Source of the DNA: Streptomyces sp. WZ-12
Lineage (GTDB): Bacteria; Actinomycetota; Actinomycetes; Streptomycetales; Streptomycetaceae
Length of the DNA stretch: 64,000 bases
Assembly (NCBI RefSeq): GCF_028898845.1
Contig: NZ_CP118574.1
Coordinates: 8,047,001 to 8,111,000 of the forward strand
Direction of reading: 5' to 3'
A program made the position numbers and the translations under genes. The notes below the pieces were generated by a model. The model saw only the letters and a list, made by a program, of their open reading frames with translations. It ran no database searches and was not told the DNA's origin. Shown here in pieces: positions 50,279 through 59,755 of this stretch. Every line of letters begins with the position of its first letter. Within the stretch, counting starts at the first letter, position 1.

Positions 50279-52309
50279 TCATGGGAAGGGGTGCGGGTGC
50301 GGGTTGATGTCGTCGCGGGTGAGCGGGGAGGCCCGGCGGCCCAGGGCGACCGGGACGGTGGCCAGCCGCGGCAGGTCGGCGAAGCGCTGTCGCCGGTGCC
50401 CGAAGACCATCGGCAGGGCGCCGGTGACCAGGACCTTCACCGCCCGGAATCCGCCGGCCAGATGCTCGGCGCTGCTCTGGTCGACGACCACGACCTCCTG
50501 GCCGCAGTCGGCGAAGCGGGCGACCAGCGCGGTCAGCGAGGCCGTCAGATCGCTCTCCCGGGATCGCCACCACAGCCCCGCCAACTCCTCCGGGGCGACC
50601 GGTGCCCCGCCACCTTCCCCATGGCCTTGGGCCGGGTCTTCCCCGTGGTCTTCCCCGCGGTCGAAGAGGAAGTCGAAACGGGGCCGGGCCTCGGGGGTGG
50701 CGGACGCCAGGACGTGGTCCAGCAGCGTCATGACCTGGTCCGGGTCGCGGGTCAACTCCCGTGCCCGGTCGCGCTCGGCGGCGTACTGGCGGGCGATGTA
50801 GTCGACCGTCTGGGACAGTTCGTGCAGCGCGCCCAGCAGGCCGTCCTCGGGGACCAGCGACGAGCCGCCGGTGCAGACCACCCGCGGCCGGTCCGGGTCG
50901 CCGGTGGTGTCCTCGGCCATCACCCAGAACGTGGGGACGCCGTTGTCCACCGTGGTGGCGAAGGCGTGCACCCGACAACCGTGCCGGTGCCGGATCCTGG
51001 CCTCGATCAGCCGGACGTCCGGGCCGCAGCGGGCCAGGTCGATGCGGGGCGGGGTCATCCGCGCGTACCAGGTCAGCAGGAACGCGTCCCGCTCGGCCAC
51101 CTCCAACAGGCCGTGCAGCGCGGCCTCCTCCAAACTGGCGCCCAGCGCGCACCCGTTGGAGATCTCGTAGGCGATCCGGGGGCCGGCACCCGGAAGGCGG
51201 TGCCGTCCGTAGTAGGCGAACTGCTCGGGTACCAGGACGGGGCGCCGGGCGGTGAGCGAGTAGCCCCAGACCCAGGGGAGGGCGAGTTCGGGGTGGTAGC
51301 GGTGGAAGGGGCCGTCGTCGGTCAGCTCGTCCTGTGGGGGCAGCCCGAGCCGGCGCGGGTCCAGGGCGCGCTCGGCCAGCTCGCGGTACGAGCCGTGCAC
51401 CACCGTCCGCTTGCCGCGCGGGAGTTGCCCGGCGAGGCGCTCCAGCCCCTCGGTGACGGCGACGTCGCGGCAGGAGTCGAAGGTGGTGGTCCGCCCGTAC
51501 CCGAATTCGGCCATCGGGCCGTCGGCGAGGTCGTGCGTCCCGGGGACGACCACCGGGGCCTCGGCGAACGGCAGGCCGTGGCCCATGGAGAGGGAGACCT
51601 CGGGCACGACGCCGGCGAGCGGGTCGAGGTAGGTCCGCACCAGTTGGGCGGGGTCCAGGGCGCGCTGTCGGCTGCCGCCGGGGTGCCCGGTGGGCCGGGA
51701 GGCCAGCGGCACCACCGCCCGCTCCGGGGAGTCGTCGGGGAGGTCGCCGCATACCGCGCAGCCCGGTTCGGGCAGCACCCGGTGGGTGGTCACCCGCAGG
51801 GTCCGGCGGTCGAGGACGACGACGGGGCGGGTTGCCGGGCGGCCGTCACCGTCCGCGTCGGGCGCGGAAGTTGGCGCCGTCTCCCAGCGGTCCCACGCGG
51901 CCAGCACGCGTTCCAGCACGGAGCCGAAGAGTCCCCCGGACGGCACCGGGCGCCCGGCGGCCGGTTGCGACGCCTGCGCGCGCACCGCCGCGTCCGCCCG
52001 CCGCTGTGGGGTCCGGCGCCAGGCGCGGCGGTCCACACAGGTGGGGCAGCCGGGCCGCCCGGGGGCGACCAGCGGGCCGATGACCACCTGGCCGGGCTCG
52101 GCCAGTACCGGCAATACGGGCTCGCCGCGGTGCCGGGCCAGTCGGCTGGCCCCCGCGCCGTCCCAGGTGTCGGACGCGAAGACCGCCGGCCCCTGGGGGA
52201 GCGGGCGCCGACGCAGCGCATCGGCCAACGGGCCGCTGCCCAGGACCGGCGCGGGCCCGACCGCCGCCTGTCCGACGGCTTCGCTGGCTTCCATGACCTG
52301 CTCAGGCAT
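50279..52309 (-). CDS. YcaO cyclodehydratase with N-terminal leader-binding module
   Basis: 676 residues. The N-terminal 200 residues have CPTC (88-91) and CAVC (184-187), the four-Cys zinc site seen in ThiF/E1-like TOMM partner proteins. The YcaO domain follows: FGYGRTTTFDSCRDVAVTEG and SNGCALGASLEEAALHGLLE with ATP-binding acidic residues. The last residues are NPHPHPFP, the PxPxP terminus of azoline-forming YcaO enzymes. It uses ATP to cyclise Cys to thiazolines. Overlaps the upstream leader-binding gene by 8 bp. The ring-forming engine of this operon. Confidence 0.93.
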   Translation of the reverse strand: MPEQVMEASEAVGQAAVGPAPVLGSGPLADALRRRPLPQGPAVFASDTWDGAGASRLARHRGEPVLPVLAEPGQVVIGPLVAPGRPGCPTCVDRRAWRRTPQRRADAAVRAQASQPAAGRPVPSGGLFGSVLERVLAAWDRWETAPTSAPDADGDGRPATRPVVVLDRRTLRVTTHRVLPEPGCAVCGDLPDDSPERAVVPLASRPTGHPGGSRQRALDPAQLVRTYLDPLAGVVPEVSLSMGHGLPFAEAPVVVPGTHDLADGPMAEFGYGRTTTFDSCRDVAVTEGLERLAGQLPRGKRTVVHGSYRELAERALDPRRLGLPPQDELTDDGPFHRYHPELALPWVWGYSLTARRPVLVPEQFAYYGRHRLPGAGPRIAYEISNGCALGASLEEAALHGLLEVAERDAFLLTWYARMTPPRIDLARCGPDVRLIEARIRHRHGCRVHAFATTVDNGVPTFWVMAEDTTGDPDRPRVVCTGGSSLVPEDGLLGALHELSQTVDYIARQYAAERDRARELTRDPDQVMTLLDHVLASATPEARPRFDFLFDRGEDHGEDPAQGHGEGGGAPVAPEELAGLWWRSRESDLTASLTALVARFADCGQEVVVVDQSSAEHLAGGFRAVKVLVTGALPMVFGHRRQRFADLPRLATVPVALGRRASPLTRDDINPHPHPFP

Positions 52310-54410
52310 CGCCGATCACCACCCGGACGCCGAAGCGGATCAGTTCGGCCAGCGCCGGATCGTCGTCCAGCACGTGGAGCACCGCGCACAGCCCGGCGGC
52401 GCGCAACTGCTCAAGCGTCGCGGCCAGTTGGTCGACCCCATCGGTCGTGGCCAACCGTGGCTGCACGGACGGCAGCTCGCGCGCCGGGTCGCCCCCCGTG
52501 TCCGCCGGGCCGCCGGACTCCGCCCGGTGGTGGGCCAGTTGCCAGGCCAGCAGGGTGTCGTGCAGGCCGGCCGACAGCGCGGTGCGGGCGTCGGGGTGCA
52601 CCTGGACGGCGACGGTCGCGCCGTCGAGCAGGAACGCGTACGCCGGCAGCGCGGCGGCGGGCGAGGCGATCCGGTGGACCGCCCAGCGCGCCTCGGTGGT
52701 CGTGAGCAGGTCCACGCAGTTCCGGTCCGCGGCGGCCAGTTCGGCGAGCGGCACGGGGGCGGCGGACGCCCCCTCGGCCGGCTCCCCGGCAGCCTCTCCG
52801 GCTGTTCCCGCGGCCGCCGCTTCGGCCGGGCCCCCGGTGGCGCGCTCCGGTACGAGCCGGGCGAGCGCGGCCAGGATGCCGGCCAGCGCCGAGCGGTCCA
52901 GGTCGGCCTCGGCGGCGATACCGTGCGCGTACCGGCCGGTTCCGGGGACCGGCAGCGGGCGTGCCAGCTCCGTGACGAGGTCCCAGCCCGACTCGGACGC
53001 GGGCCGCGGCGACGCCTGCCGGGCCAGCTCAAGGGCGGTGGCCGCGGCCCGGCGCAGCGCGTGCGCGCGGGCGCCGTGGGCGGTCTGCGCCGCGCCCCAA
53101 ACGGCCCGCGGCGCGGTGCGCAGGCCCGGGTCGGCGACCCTCGCCTCGGTGACGAACAGCGGCAACTGCGGGTAGTCGCGCTCCCGCACCTCCGGGATCG
53201 GGCCCAGATGGCGGTCGCAGGCCGCCGTGAGCCGCTCCAGGAACAGCGGGTCCGGTACGGGCTCGGCGGCGCGCAGGAGGCGGACACGGCGGGCGGGCGC
53301 CGGCTCGGCACGGAAGTCGTCGGCCCCGGAGTCGCGTGCACCCGAGGGGGCGAGGACGGGGTGGTGGTCGATCTCCAGCGTCGCCGTGTCCAGCCGGGCC
53401 ATCGCGGCCAGCTCCGGCATGGCCACCCCGGTCAGGTGGCAGAACGCCCGGAACGCGAGCTGGATCGCGGCCAACTCCGGTACGGGGCCCCGATAGAGCT
53501 CGTCGGGGCTGGGACCGGCCCGCAGCGCCTGACGCTCGTCGTCACTACGGGTGGCCAACAACCGCCGCCACGCAACGCCCCCGTACAGGTACCCGTTGTT
53601 GTCGTCCGCATCGGGGGCATCGGCCGCGGGCGTGCACGCCGGCCAGATCCACACCGCGTCACCCACCACGAGCCCCTGGACCAACGGGATTTCGAGCCGG
53701 GCGCAGCACGCACCCACCGGGCCACGGGCGTCGGCCCCGGGGCGATCGGCGAGGTGCAGCACGACATCGGCCGGGCGCAACAGCGCCTCCCAACCCGCGG
53801 ACTCCGCCCCGCCGGGCGCGGTCACGATCGCCAACTGGCCCGGCACCTCGGGCAACGCGTCGGCGAACTGGCGCACCGTCCGCACGTCATCCGCCTCGGG
53901 CAGGACCAACGTCAACTCCCCGGCCCCGCAGTCCGTCAACGCGCTGAGGAACCCCCGCGCCGCATCGGGACCGCAGACGCAGACCAGGCGGGCGGCGCGG
54001 AAGTCCTGGAAGCGGCGCTCGGCCGAGTCGGTGAAGTAGTCGATGAACTGGACGGGCCCGGCGTACCGTTCGGCCTCGGCGGCACCGAGGGTGTGCGGCC
54101 GGTCGGAGCCGGTGTCGCGGACGAAGCCGCGCTCCAGCAGCGTGCCCACCAACTGCCGCACCGGGGGGCGTTGTGGGTCGGGCACGGCGGCCAGCAGCTC
54201 GTCCAGCGTGGCGGCGCCGGTCAGGGCCGGGGCGAGGGCGGTGAGCAGCCGGTGCACCGAGGCGCCCTTGAGGAACAGGCTGCCGCGGGTGCTGCGGACG
54301 AAGGCGCCGTCGGGCATCGCGGCGAAGTACACGTCGCCGCGCAGTCGCGGGCGCACCGCACCGGTGGTCTGGACGGTCGCGGTTCGGCGTGTTTGACGTT
54401 CTTCTTCCAT
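52302..54410 (-). CDS. TOMM leader-peptide-binding protein (ocin-ThiF-like)
   Basis: 702 residues. The N-terminal part (RPRLRGDVYFAAMPDGAFVR, residues ~20-40, then SLFLKGASVHRLLTALAPAL) is the RiPP recognition element that grips the leader; a ThiF-like domain follows (GPVQFIDYFTDSAERRFQDF, LVCVCGPDAARGFLSALTDC). The C-terminal half contains the azole-cluster F-protein domain. Such F proteins present the precursor to the YcaO enzyme. Start MEEERQ at 54410; upstream ATG in frame overlaps the precursor gene. It is 92 bp downstream of the precursor gene. Confidence 0.87.
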   Translation of the reverse strand: MEEERQTRRTATVQTTGAVRPRLRGDVYFAAMPDGAFVRSTRGSLFLKGASVHRLLTALAPALTGAATLDELLAAVPDPQRPPVRQLVGTLLERGFVRDTGSDRPHTLGAAEAERYAGPVQFIDYFTDSAERRFQDFRAARLVCVCGPDAARGFLSALTDCGAGELTLVLPEADDVRTVRQFADALPEVPGQLAIVTAPGGAESAGWEALLRPADVVLHLADRPGADARGPVGACCARLEIPLVQGLVVGDAVWIWPACTPAADAPDADDNNGYLYGGVAWRRLLATRSDDERQALRAGPSPDELYRGPVPELAAIQLAFRAFCHLTGVAMPELAAMARLDTATLEIDHHPVLAPSGARDSGADDFRAEPAPARRVRLLRAAEPVPDPLFLERLTAACDRHLGPIPEVRERDYPQLPLFVTEARVADPGLRTAPRAVWGAAQTAHGARAHALRRAAATALELARQASPRPASESGWDLVTELARPLPVPGTGRYAHGIAAEADLDRSALAGILAALARLVPERATGGPAEAAAAGTAGEAAGEPAEGASAAPVPLAELAAADRNCVDLLTTTEARWAVHRIASPAAALPAYAFLLDGATVAVQVHPDARTALSAGLHDTLLAWQLAHHRAESGGPADTGGDPARELPSVQPRLATTDGVDQLAATLEQLRAAGLCAVLHVLDDDPALAELIRFGVRVVIGDA

Positions 54411-54502
54411 GGCCTCGGCGTCGTTTCGGGGAAGTGGTTCGGTCCTGGAGGAACCGGCGGTGGTGGCCCGCCGGACAGCGCGGGCCACCACCTCGGTCAC
54501 CG

Positions 54503-54709
54503 TCAGGTGCAGCAGCAGGGGCAGCAGCAACAGCAGCAGTTGCCGTGCCCGTTGTCGTCCATGCGCACCTCAAGTCCGCCGTCGGTGACGCCCGGCAGCG
54601 ATCCGATGGCGGGCACCGCGGCCGAGGAGAACTCGCTGGCCTCGACGACCTCGAAGTCCGCGGCCTCGATCCCGTCGAGATCCAGGCTGAGCAGGGCAGC
54701 GTTGGACAT
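54503..54709 (-). CDS. linear azole RiPP precursor with poly-Cys core
   Basis: 68 residues. Start MSNAALLSLDLDGIEAADFE has AGGAGGTGAAG seven bases upstream. The acidic leader (DFEVVEASEF...AVPAIGSLPGVTDG) is of the thiopeptide/TOMM kind. The C-terminus reads DDNGHGN then NCCCCCCPCCCT: six cysteines, a proline, three cysteines and Thr68 (Cys58-63 and 65-67). All nine Cys can become thiazoles, giving an almost continuous poly-thiazole with one Pro hinge. There is no Ser anywhere in the core, so the pyridine of classical thiopeptides cannot form. It is directly upstream of the F-protein, YcaO and SagB genes. The cleavage site (probably near G-N or N-C) is not visible. Confidence 0.9.
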   Translation of the reverse strand: MSNAALLSLDLDGIEAADFEVVEASEFSSAAVPAIGSLPGVTDGGLEVRMDDNGHGNCCCCCCPCCCT

Positions 54710-54895
54710 CGGTCTTCACCTCCTAAAGGTTTTCTCTGGTGGGTTGTTGACTCCTCCGGCACCGTCACGGACCGGAAGTCTGGGTGCGGGTCGGGCGGAA
54801 CCGTCGGATCACCGGCGACCGCCGGTCGGCCGGAGCCGCCGCCAGCGGCGACCGCCCGGCCGGTCGCAACCGCCGGGCCGGTCCGCACCGACGGT

Positions 54896-55999
54896 TCAGC
54901 CCGCGCTGGTCGCCCGGGTGCGGGCCCCGGTGCGCAGGGCCGTCAGCTTCTCCCGCAGTAGGGGCACGACCGAGGCACGGAACATCTCGATCGAGCGGCG
55001 CGCCTGCGCCAGCGGCATCGCGCCGATGTCGACCTGCCACAGGATCTGGTCCACCCCGCCGAAGTCGCGGACCAGGCGGAGGATGCGCTCGGCGGCGGTG
55101 GCGGGGGAGCCGACGATCGCCCCGTTGATCTCCCGGATGTAGGCGGGCGTGACGCCGGCCAATTTGCGGCCGAAGTCGCCGTAGCCCTGGTAGTCGCCCG
55201 ACTCGCGGCCGTTCCAGGACTCCACGGCCTCGGTCCACACCTCCAGATAGCGCGCGATGTGCCGGTCGGCCAGGCGCTCGGCCTCCGCGTCGGTCTCGGC
55301 GAGGATCAGCGGCAGGCTGGTGGCGATCCGCGGGGTGTGTCCGGCGGCCGCCGCGGCGTCGCGGTAGAGGTCCACCAACGGCCGCATCCGCGCGGCCGGG
55401 TTGAGCGACGGGGTCATCAGCAGCCCGAAGCCGTTGCCGCCCAACCACTGGAAGCTGCCCGGGGTCATGCTGGCGGCGCCCCAGACCGGCGGGTGCGGAC
55501 GCTGCACGGGGGAGGGGCGCCCGGTGGCCTGCCGGTAGGAGAAGTACGGCGTCTCCTCGTCGATCCGCTCCTCGGTCCACAGCCGCAGCACGGCCCGGAT
55601 GGTCTCCCGGTAGCGGTCGGTGGACTCGTCCAGGGAGACCCCGAACGTCTCGAACTCCTGGGGCAGATAGGCTCGGGCGAAGCCGACCTCCAGCCGGCCG
55701 CCGCTGATCGCGTCCACCATGGCGGCCTCGGCGGCGAGTTGGACGGGGTGGTGGAAGGCGGGCAGCACGCAGCCGGTGATCAGTCGCAGCCGGGTGGTGC
55801 GGGCCGCGACGGCGCTGAGGAAGTTCAGCGGGCTCGGGCAGTAGCCTCCGTAGTCGGTCAGGTAGTGCTCGGTCATTTTGGCCGAGGCGAATCCGGCCGA
55901 CTCCGCGAGCGTGCAGAGCGCCAACGCGTCGGAGAAGTACTCCGCCGCCGACTTCCACTCCTCGCGGCAGTCCGGGAGGAAGGACACTCCGAACTGCAT
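54896..55999 (-). CDS. LLM class flavin/F420-dependent oxidoreductase
   Basis: A 367-residue luciferase-like TIM barrel: MQFGVSFLPDCREEWKSAAE and FASAKMTEHYLTDYGGYCPS, then RLRLITGCVLPAFHHPVQLA and VDAISGGRLEVGFARAYLPQ, the bacterial luciferase fold. It heads the RiPP operon, 186 bp upstream of the precursor. Such proteins occur in azole-peptide clusters, where they may hydroxylate or otherwise oxidise the peptide; cofactor (FMN or F420) is not decidable here. Starts 249 bp from the divergent LuxR gene. Confidence 0.8.
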   Translation of the reverse strand: MQFGVSFLPDCREEWKSAAEYFSDALALCTLAESAGFASAKMTEHYLTDYGGYCPSPLNFLSAVAARTTRLRLITGCVLPAFHHPVQLAAEAAMVDAISGGRLEVGFARAYLPQEFETFGVSLDESTDRYRETIRAVLRLWTEERIDEETPYFSYRQATGRPSPVQRPHPPVWGAASMTPGSFQWLGGNGFGLLMTPSLNPAARMRPLVDLYRDAAAAAGHTPRIATSLPLILAETDAEAERLADRHIARYLEVWTEAVESWNGRESGDYQGYGDFGRKLAGVTPAYIREINGAIVGSPATAAERILRLVRDFGGVDQILWQVDIGAMPLAQARRSIEMFRASVVPLLREKLTALRTGARTRATSAG

Positions 56000-56248
56000 G
56001 ACGTGCTCCTTGTTGCGGGGCGCCCGCCGACGCCCCCGTCTGGTGCGGTGATTACGGACCGTCAGTCTGTGCGAGCGGTCATCGGGCGGTCATCCGTCGG
56101 ATGACCTGGCAACTGACTGGGCCGAGGGCCACGCCGACCCCGCGAACCCGGCCGTGACCAGCGGCGGAGTTCTCCGATGGCATGCAACCCAGGGGGTATA
56201 CACACTCGTCATACGACGGGGGACCAACGCGAGAGAGGACACCGTCGG

Positions 56249-59050
56249 ATGCTGGTCGGGAGAGAGCTGGAGCGGGATGAGCTGGGCAGGCTCCTCGACG
56301 ACGCGCGCAAGGGGAGCAGCGGAGCGCTGGTGTTGCACGGGCCAGCGGGGATCGGCAAGAGCGCGCTGCTGGGGGACGTGGTGCAGCGGGCCGAGCCGGA
56401 CGTGTGGGTGCTCCGCGCGGTGGGGGTGGAGGGCGAGGTGGAGCTGCCGTTCGCCGCGCTGCACCAACTGCTGCTGCCGCTGATGCCGTATGTGGCGCGA
56501 CTGCCCGAGCCCCAAGCCGCCGCGCTGCGGGGGGCGTTCGGGCTGGCCAGCGCCCCCGCCGAGCCGTTCCTGGTGGCGCTGGCCGTGCTGACCCTGCTCT
56601 CGGACGCCTCCGAGGACGTGACGCTGCTGCTGGTCGTGGACGACGCGCACTGGCTGGACGGGGCCACGGCGGACGCGCTGATGTTCGTGGCCCGGCGGAT
56701 GGAGCGGGAGAGCATCGCCATGGTCCTCGCGGTCCGGGACGATGCCTCCCGGCCCTTCCCGGCTCCTGGCCTGCGCCAGTTGCAGGTACAGCCGTTGTCG
56801 ACGCCGGCGGCCTCGGACCTGTTGGCCCGGCACCTGCCGCGGGCCACGCCGACCGTCCGCGAACGGCTGCTGCGCGAGGCCGGCGGCAATCCGCTGGCCC
56901 TCATGGAGCTGCCCACCGCGCTGCGCCCGGACCATTTGGACGGCAGCGCCGCGCTGCCCGAACACCTGCCGCTCAGCGAGCGGTTGCACCAGCTCTTCCG
57001 GCACCGCGCGCTGAGCCTGCCCGCCGATCACCACCGGGTGCTGCTGCTCACCGCGGCGGAGAGCGACGGGGACCTGGCCACCGTCCTCGGTGCCGCCGGC
57101 GACGCCGAGGCGGCCATGGACGTGCTCAGCGCCGCCGCGTCGCAAGGGCTGCTCCACCTCGACCAGCAACACGTCCGGTTCCGGCACCCGTTGGTGCGCT
57201 CCGCGCTCTACCAGGGCGCCCCGCTCAACGACCGGCGCGCGGCCCACCTGGCGCTGGCCGATGCCGTCGGGGAGGAGGACGACCGGTACGTCTGGCACGC
57301 GGCGGCGGCCGCGCTCGGCACCGACGACACCGTGGCCGAGCGGCTGGCCACGCTCGCCGAACGCACCCGGCGCACCGGCGGGGTGGCCACCGCGGCCCAG
57401 GCGTTGTGCCGGGCCGCCACGCTGGCCTCCGACCCCGGCCGCCGGGCCCGTTGGATGGTGGAGGCGGCCGAGTGCGCCTGGACGGCGGCGAAGACCACCC
57501 AGGCCGAGTCGCTGTTGGACCGCGCCGAGACGTTAACGGACGACCCGGCGCTGCGGGCGCGCACCGCCCGGGTGCGCGGCGCCATCACCCACGCCAGCAG
57601 CGATCCCGCCCTGGCCTGCCGGATGCTGCTGGACGGCGCCCGCCTCGTAGGGGGCACCGATGCGGAACTGGCCGGGGAACTCCTGGTGATGGCGGCCCGC
57701 TCGGCCTGGGTCGCGGGCGACCCGGCACGGCTGACGGAGATCGGCGACGCGATCGGCCGCCTTCCGCACGGTCCCGTCGCCCAGGCCGACGACGCCACCG
57801 GCGGGAACGCCCCGCCCGGCCTCAGCGCAGAACGCGCCGCCGCCAGCGCCTACTTCTCCCGCCACTTCCACTACTTGGGCGGTCTCGGCCACGGCTCCCA
57901 CCCAAGGAGCCACTCCTCCCCGCCCGATATTCCGGTCTCCGGGATGGCCTGGCTGTCCCCCGCGCACCCCCGGCCGTGGGTGTGGCCGCCGGTGTTCCTG
58001 CCGTACCTCACCGGGACGACCGAGGAGATGCTGCACGCGCACCAGCGCGCCGTCGACGAGCTGCGCAAGGTCGGTGCCTTCGGCGCGCTGCCGATGTCCC
58101 TCGCTCCGTTGGTGGCGCTGCAACTCGTCACCGGCCAGTGGGCCGCGGCCGCTTCCCACGCCACCGAGGCGCTCATCCTCGCCGACGACACCGGCCAGCT
58201 CGGCGCCGCCAGCCATCTGCGCGCCATGCTGGCCTGGGTCGCCGCCGTGCAGGGCAACGGCGACCGCTGCCGTGCCCTGGCCTCGGAGTCCCTGGCGCTG
58301 TCGGCGCCGCGCCGCATCAACTCGGCCATCGGGCTGGCCCAATGGGCACTGGGGCTCCAGGCGCTGGCCGAGGGCCAGCCGGACCGGGCCGCCCGGATGC
58401 TGGGCGAGGTGGCCTCACCGGGTGGGCCCACCGAACACTTCATGGTGAGCTGGTTGGTGCTGCCGGACCTCGTCGAGGCGTCGGTGCGGGCCGGGGACCC
58501 GGAACCGGCCCGGGCCGCGCTGCACAGCTTCGAGGAACGGGCCGTGCCCGACCAACTCCCGCACCTGCGCGCCATGTGGCTCAGGTGCCGGGCCCTGCTC
58601 GCATCGGGCGAGGACGCGGACGCGCTGTTCACCGAGGCCCTGGAGGCCCCGCACCCCTCGGCCTTCGACATCGGCCGGACGCACCTCCTCTACGGCGAGT
58701 GGCTGCGCCGCAACCGCCGCATCAAGCCCGCCCGGGACCATCTGCACCAGGCTGAGACGTATCTGTGCATGCTCGGCGCCCACCCCTGGGCGGAGTTGAC
58801 CCGCCGGGAACTGCGCGCCGCCGGCGACCGGGCTCCGGACCAGCGGGCATCCGAGCCGACCACCGACCTCAGCCGACTCACCTCACGGGAGCTCCAGATA
58901 GCCCGCCTGGCCGCCGAGGGCATGAGCAACCGGGACATCGCCGCCCGGCTCTTCCTCAGCCCCCGCACCGTCGGATACCACCTGTACAAGCTCTTCCCCA
59001 AGTTGGGCATCACCTCCCGCACCCAACTCCACGGCAAGACGTTCGATTGA
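56249..59050 (+). CDS. LuxR family (LAL-type) ATP-binding regulator with TTA codon
   Basis: 933 residues: an AAA/NACHT-like ATPase (Walker A HGPAGIGKSALLG at 30-42, Walker B LLLVVDDAHWLDG), a long TPR-like helical middle, and a C-terminal LuxR helix-turn-helix (LTSRELQIARLAAEGMSNRD, IAARLFLSPRTVGYHLYKLF). This architecture is the typical pathway-specific activator of Streptomyces antibiotic clusters. A TTA leucine codon at 57533-57535 (residue 429) is in frame, so translation probably needs the bldA tRNA. MLVGRE at 56249 is chosen because the family begins there; the frame is open to 56177. It is divergent from the RiPP operon and is its likely activator. Confidence 0.85.
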   Translation: MLVGRELERDELGRLLDDARKGSSGALVLHGPAGIGKSALLGDVVQRAEPDVWVLRAVGVEGEVELPFAALHQLLLPLMPYVARLPEPQAAALRGAFGLASAPAEPFLVALAVLTLLSDASEDVTLLLVVDDAHWLDGATADALMFVARRMERESIAMVLAVRDDASRPFPAPGLRQLQVQPLSTPAASDLLARHLPRATPTVRERLLREAGGNPLALMELPTALRPDHLDGSAALPEHLPLSERLHQLFRHRALSLPADHHRVLLLTAAESDGDLATVLGAAGDAEAAMDVLSAAASQGLLHLDQQHVRFRHPLVRSALYQGAPLNDRRAAHLALADAVGEEDDRYVWHAAAAALGTDDTVAERLATLAERTRRTGGVATAAQALCRAATLASDPGRRARWMVEAAECAWTAAKTTQAESLLDRAETLTDDPALRARTARVRGAITHASSDPALACRMLLDGARLVGGTDAELAGELLVMAARSAWVAGDPARLTEIGDAIGRLPHGPVAQADDATGGNAPPGLSAERAAASAYFSRHFHYLGGLGHGSHPRSHSSPPDIPVSGMAWLSPAHPRPWVWPPVFLPYLTGTTEEMLHAHQRAVDELRKVGAFGALPMSLAPLVALQLVTGQWAAAASHATEALILADDTGQLGAASHLRAMLAWVAAVQGNGDRCRALASESLALSAPRRINSAIGLAQWALGLQALAEGQPDRAARMLGEVASPGGPTEHFMVSWLVLPDLVEASVRAGDPEPARAALHSFEERAVPDQLPHLRAMWLRCRALLASGEDADALFTEALEAPHPSAFDIGRTHLLYGEWLRRNRRIKPARDHLHQAETYLCMLGAHPWAELTRRELRAAGDRAPDQRASEPTTDLSRLTSRELQIARLAAEGMSNRDIAARLFLSPRTVGYHLYKLFPKLGITSRTQLHGKTFD

Positions 59051-59399
59051 AGGGAAAACCAGCCGCGAACTGGCCTGAATTCCCCAACCGCCCCCGATCC
59101 GGACGTTCGAGGGCATGTTCCGGCCAGGGATGGCGGATCGGATTGCGACGTAAAGGGTCTTTAAAACGTTGTCGTCCGGTAGGCGCGAGACGGGTCGACC
59201 CGACGCGGTGTGACGGCCGCACCGCGAAGGTCACCGAAGCCCCTTTCCCGCACCACGCCAACCACACTGATTCCCACGGGAGTTCCCCTGTGATTGCCAC
59301 GCGATGGCAGGTGATTCCCGCGCGATTTCCACGGATGACCGTGGTGCCGGCAAAGCGGCCGTCGGCCCGACGCCCGTATGAAAGAGAACTGGAGAAGCC
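59051..59399. other. non-coding stretch
   Basis: 349 bases after the LuxR gene. I find no coding frame. It presumably holds the promoter of the secreted-protein gene starting at 59400. Confidence 0.45.
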
Positions 59400-59755
59400 G
59401 TGATCTCAAAGACGAAGAAGGCCGCGCGTACCGTAGGCGTGGCCTTTGTCGCGGCCGCCGCGCGCACCCTCGCGGTGCCGACCGGCAACGCCTTCGCCAT
59501 CGACCGCGTCACCTGCCGCGGCGGGGAGAACTCCCTGAAGATCTGGTCGCACAACGGCGGTAGTCAGAGCGTGGACTGCTACGCCAACGCCGGCAGGACC
59601 ACCTTCGGCGGCTGCTGGGTCGACAAGATCTCCACGGGCAACAACGACCTGATCTCTCCTACGACGAGAACGGCGACTCGCTGAAGATCGAGCGCTGGCG
59701 CGAGATCACCTTCCCCAACCGCCCGCCGAAGGTGGCCGCCATCGAAATCCTCTGA
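59400..59755 (+). pseudogene. frameshifted secreted beta/gamma-crystallin-like protein
   Basis: The GTG frame encodes a signal peptide (KAARTVGVAFVAAAARTLAV, ending near NAFA) and VTCRGGENSLKIWSHNGGSQ then CYANAGRTTFGGCWVDKIST. At 59660 the frame is lost: a one-base deletion is needed to continue as SYDENGDSLKIERWREITFP and NRPPKVAAIEIL, the natural end with TGA at 59753-59755. The joined product, about 118 residues with a Cys-rich fold, resembles Streptomyces killer-toxin-like or crystallin-type secreted proteins. It is either a pseudogene or a single-base sequencing error. Confidence 0.6.

Noticed and set aside
50220..51752. Upstream extension of the second SagB frame on the minus strand
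   Set aside because: The extra 500 residues are Arg/Pro-rich frame-shifted sequence of the YcaO gene; the real protein begins at 50219.
47423..54709. Classical thiopeptide cluster
   Set aside because: The leader, YcaO, SagB and SpaB_C proteins look like one, but the core has no Ser and there is no LanB glutamylation protein, so the pyridine-forming reaction has no substrate.
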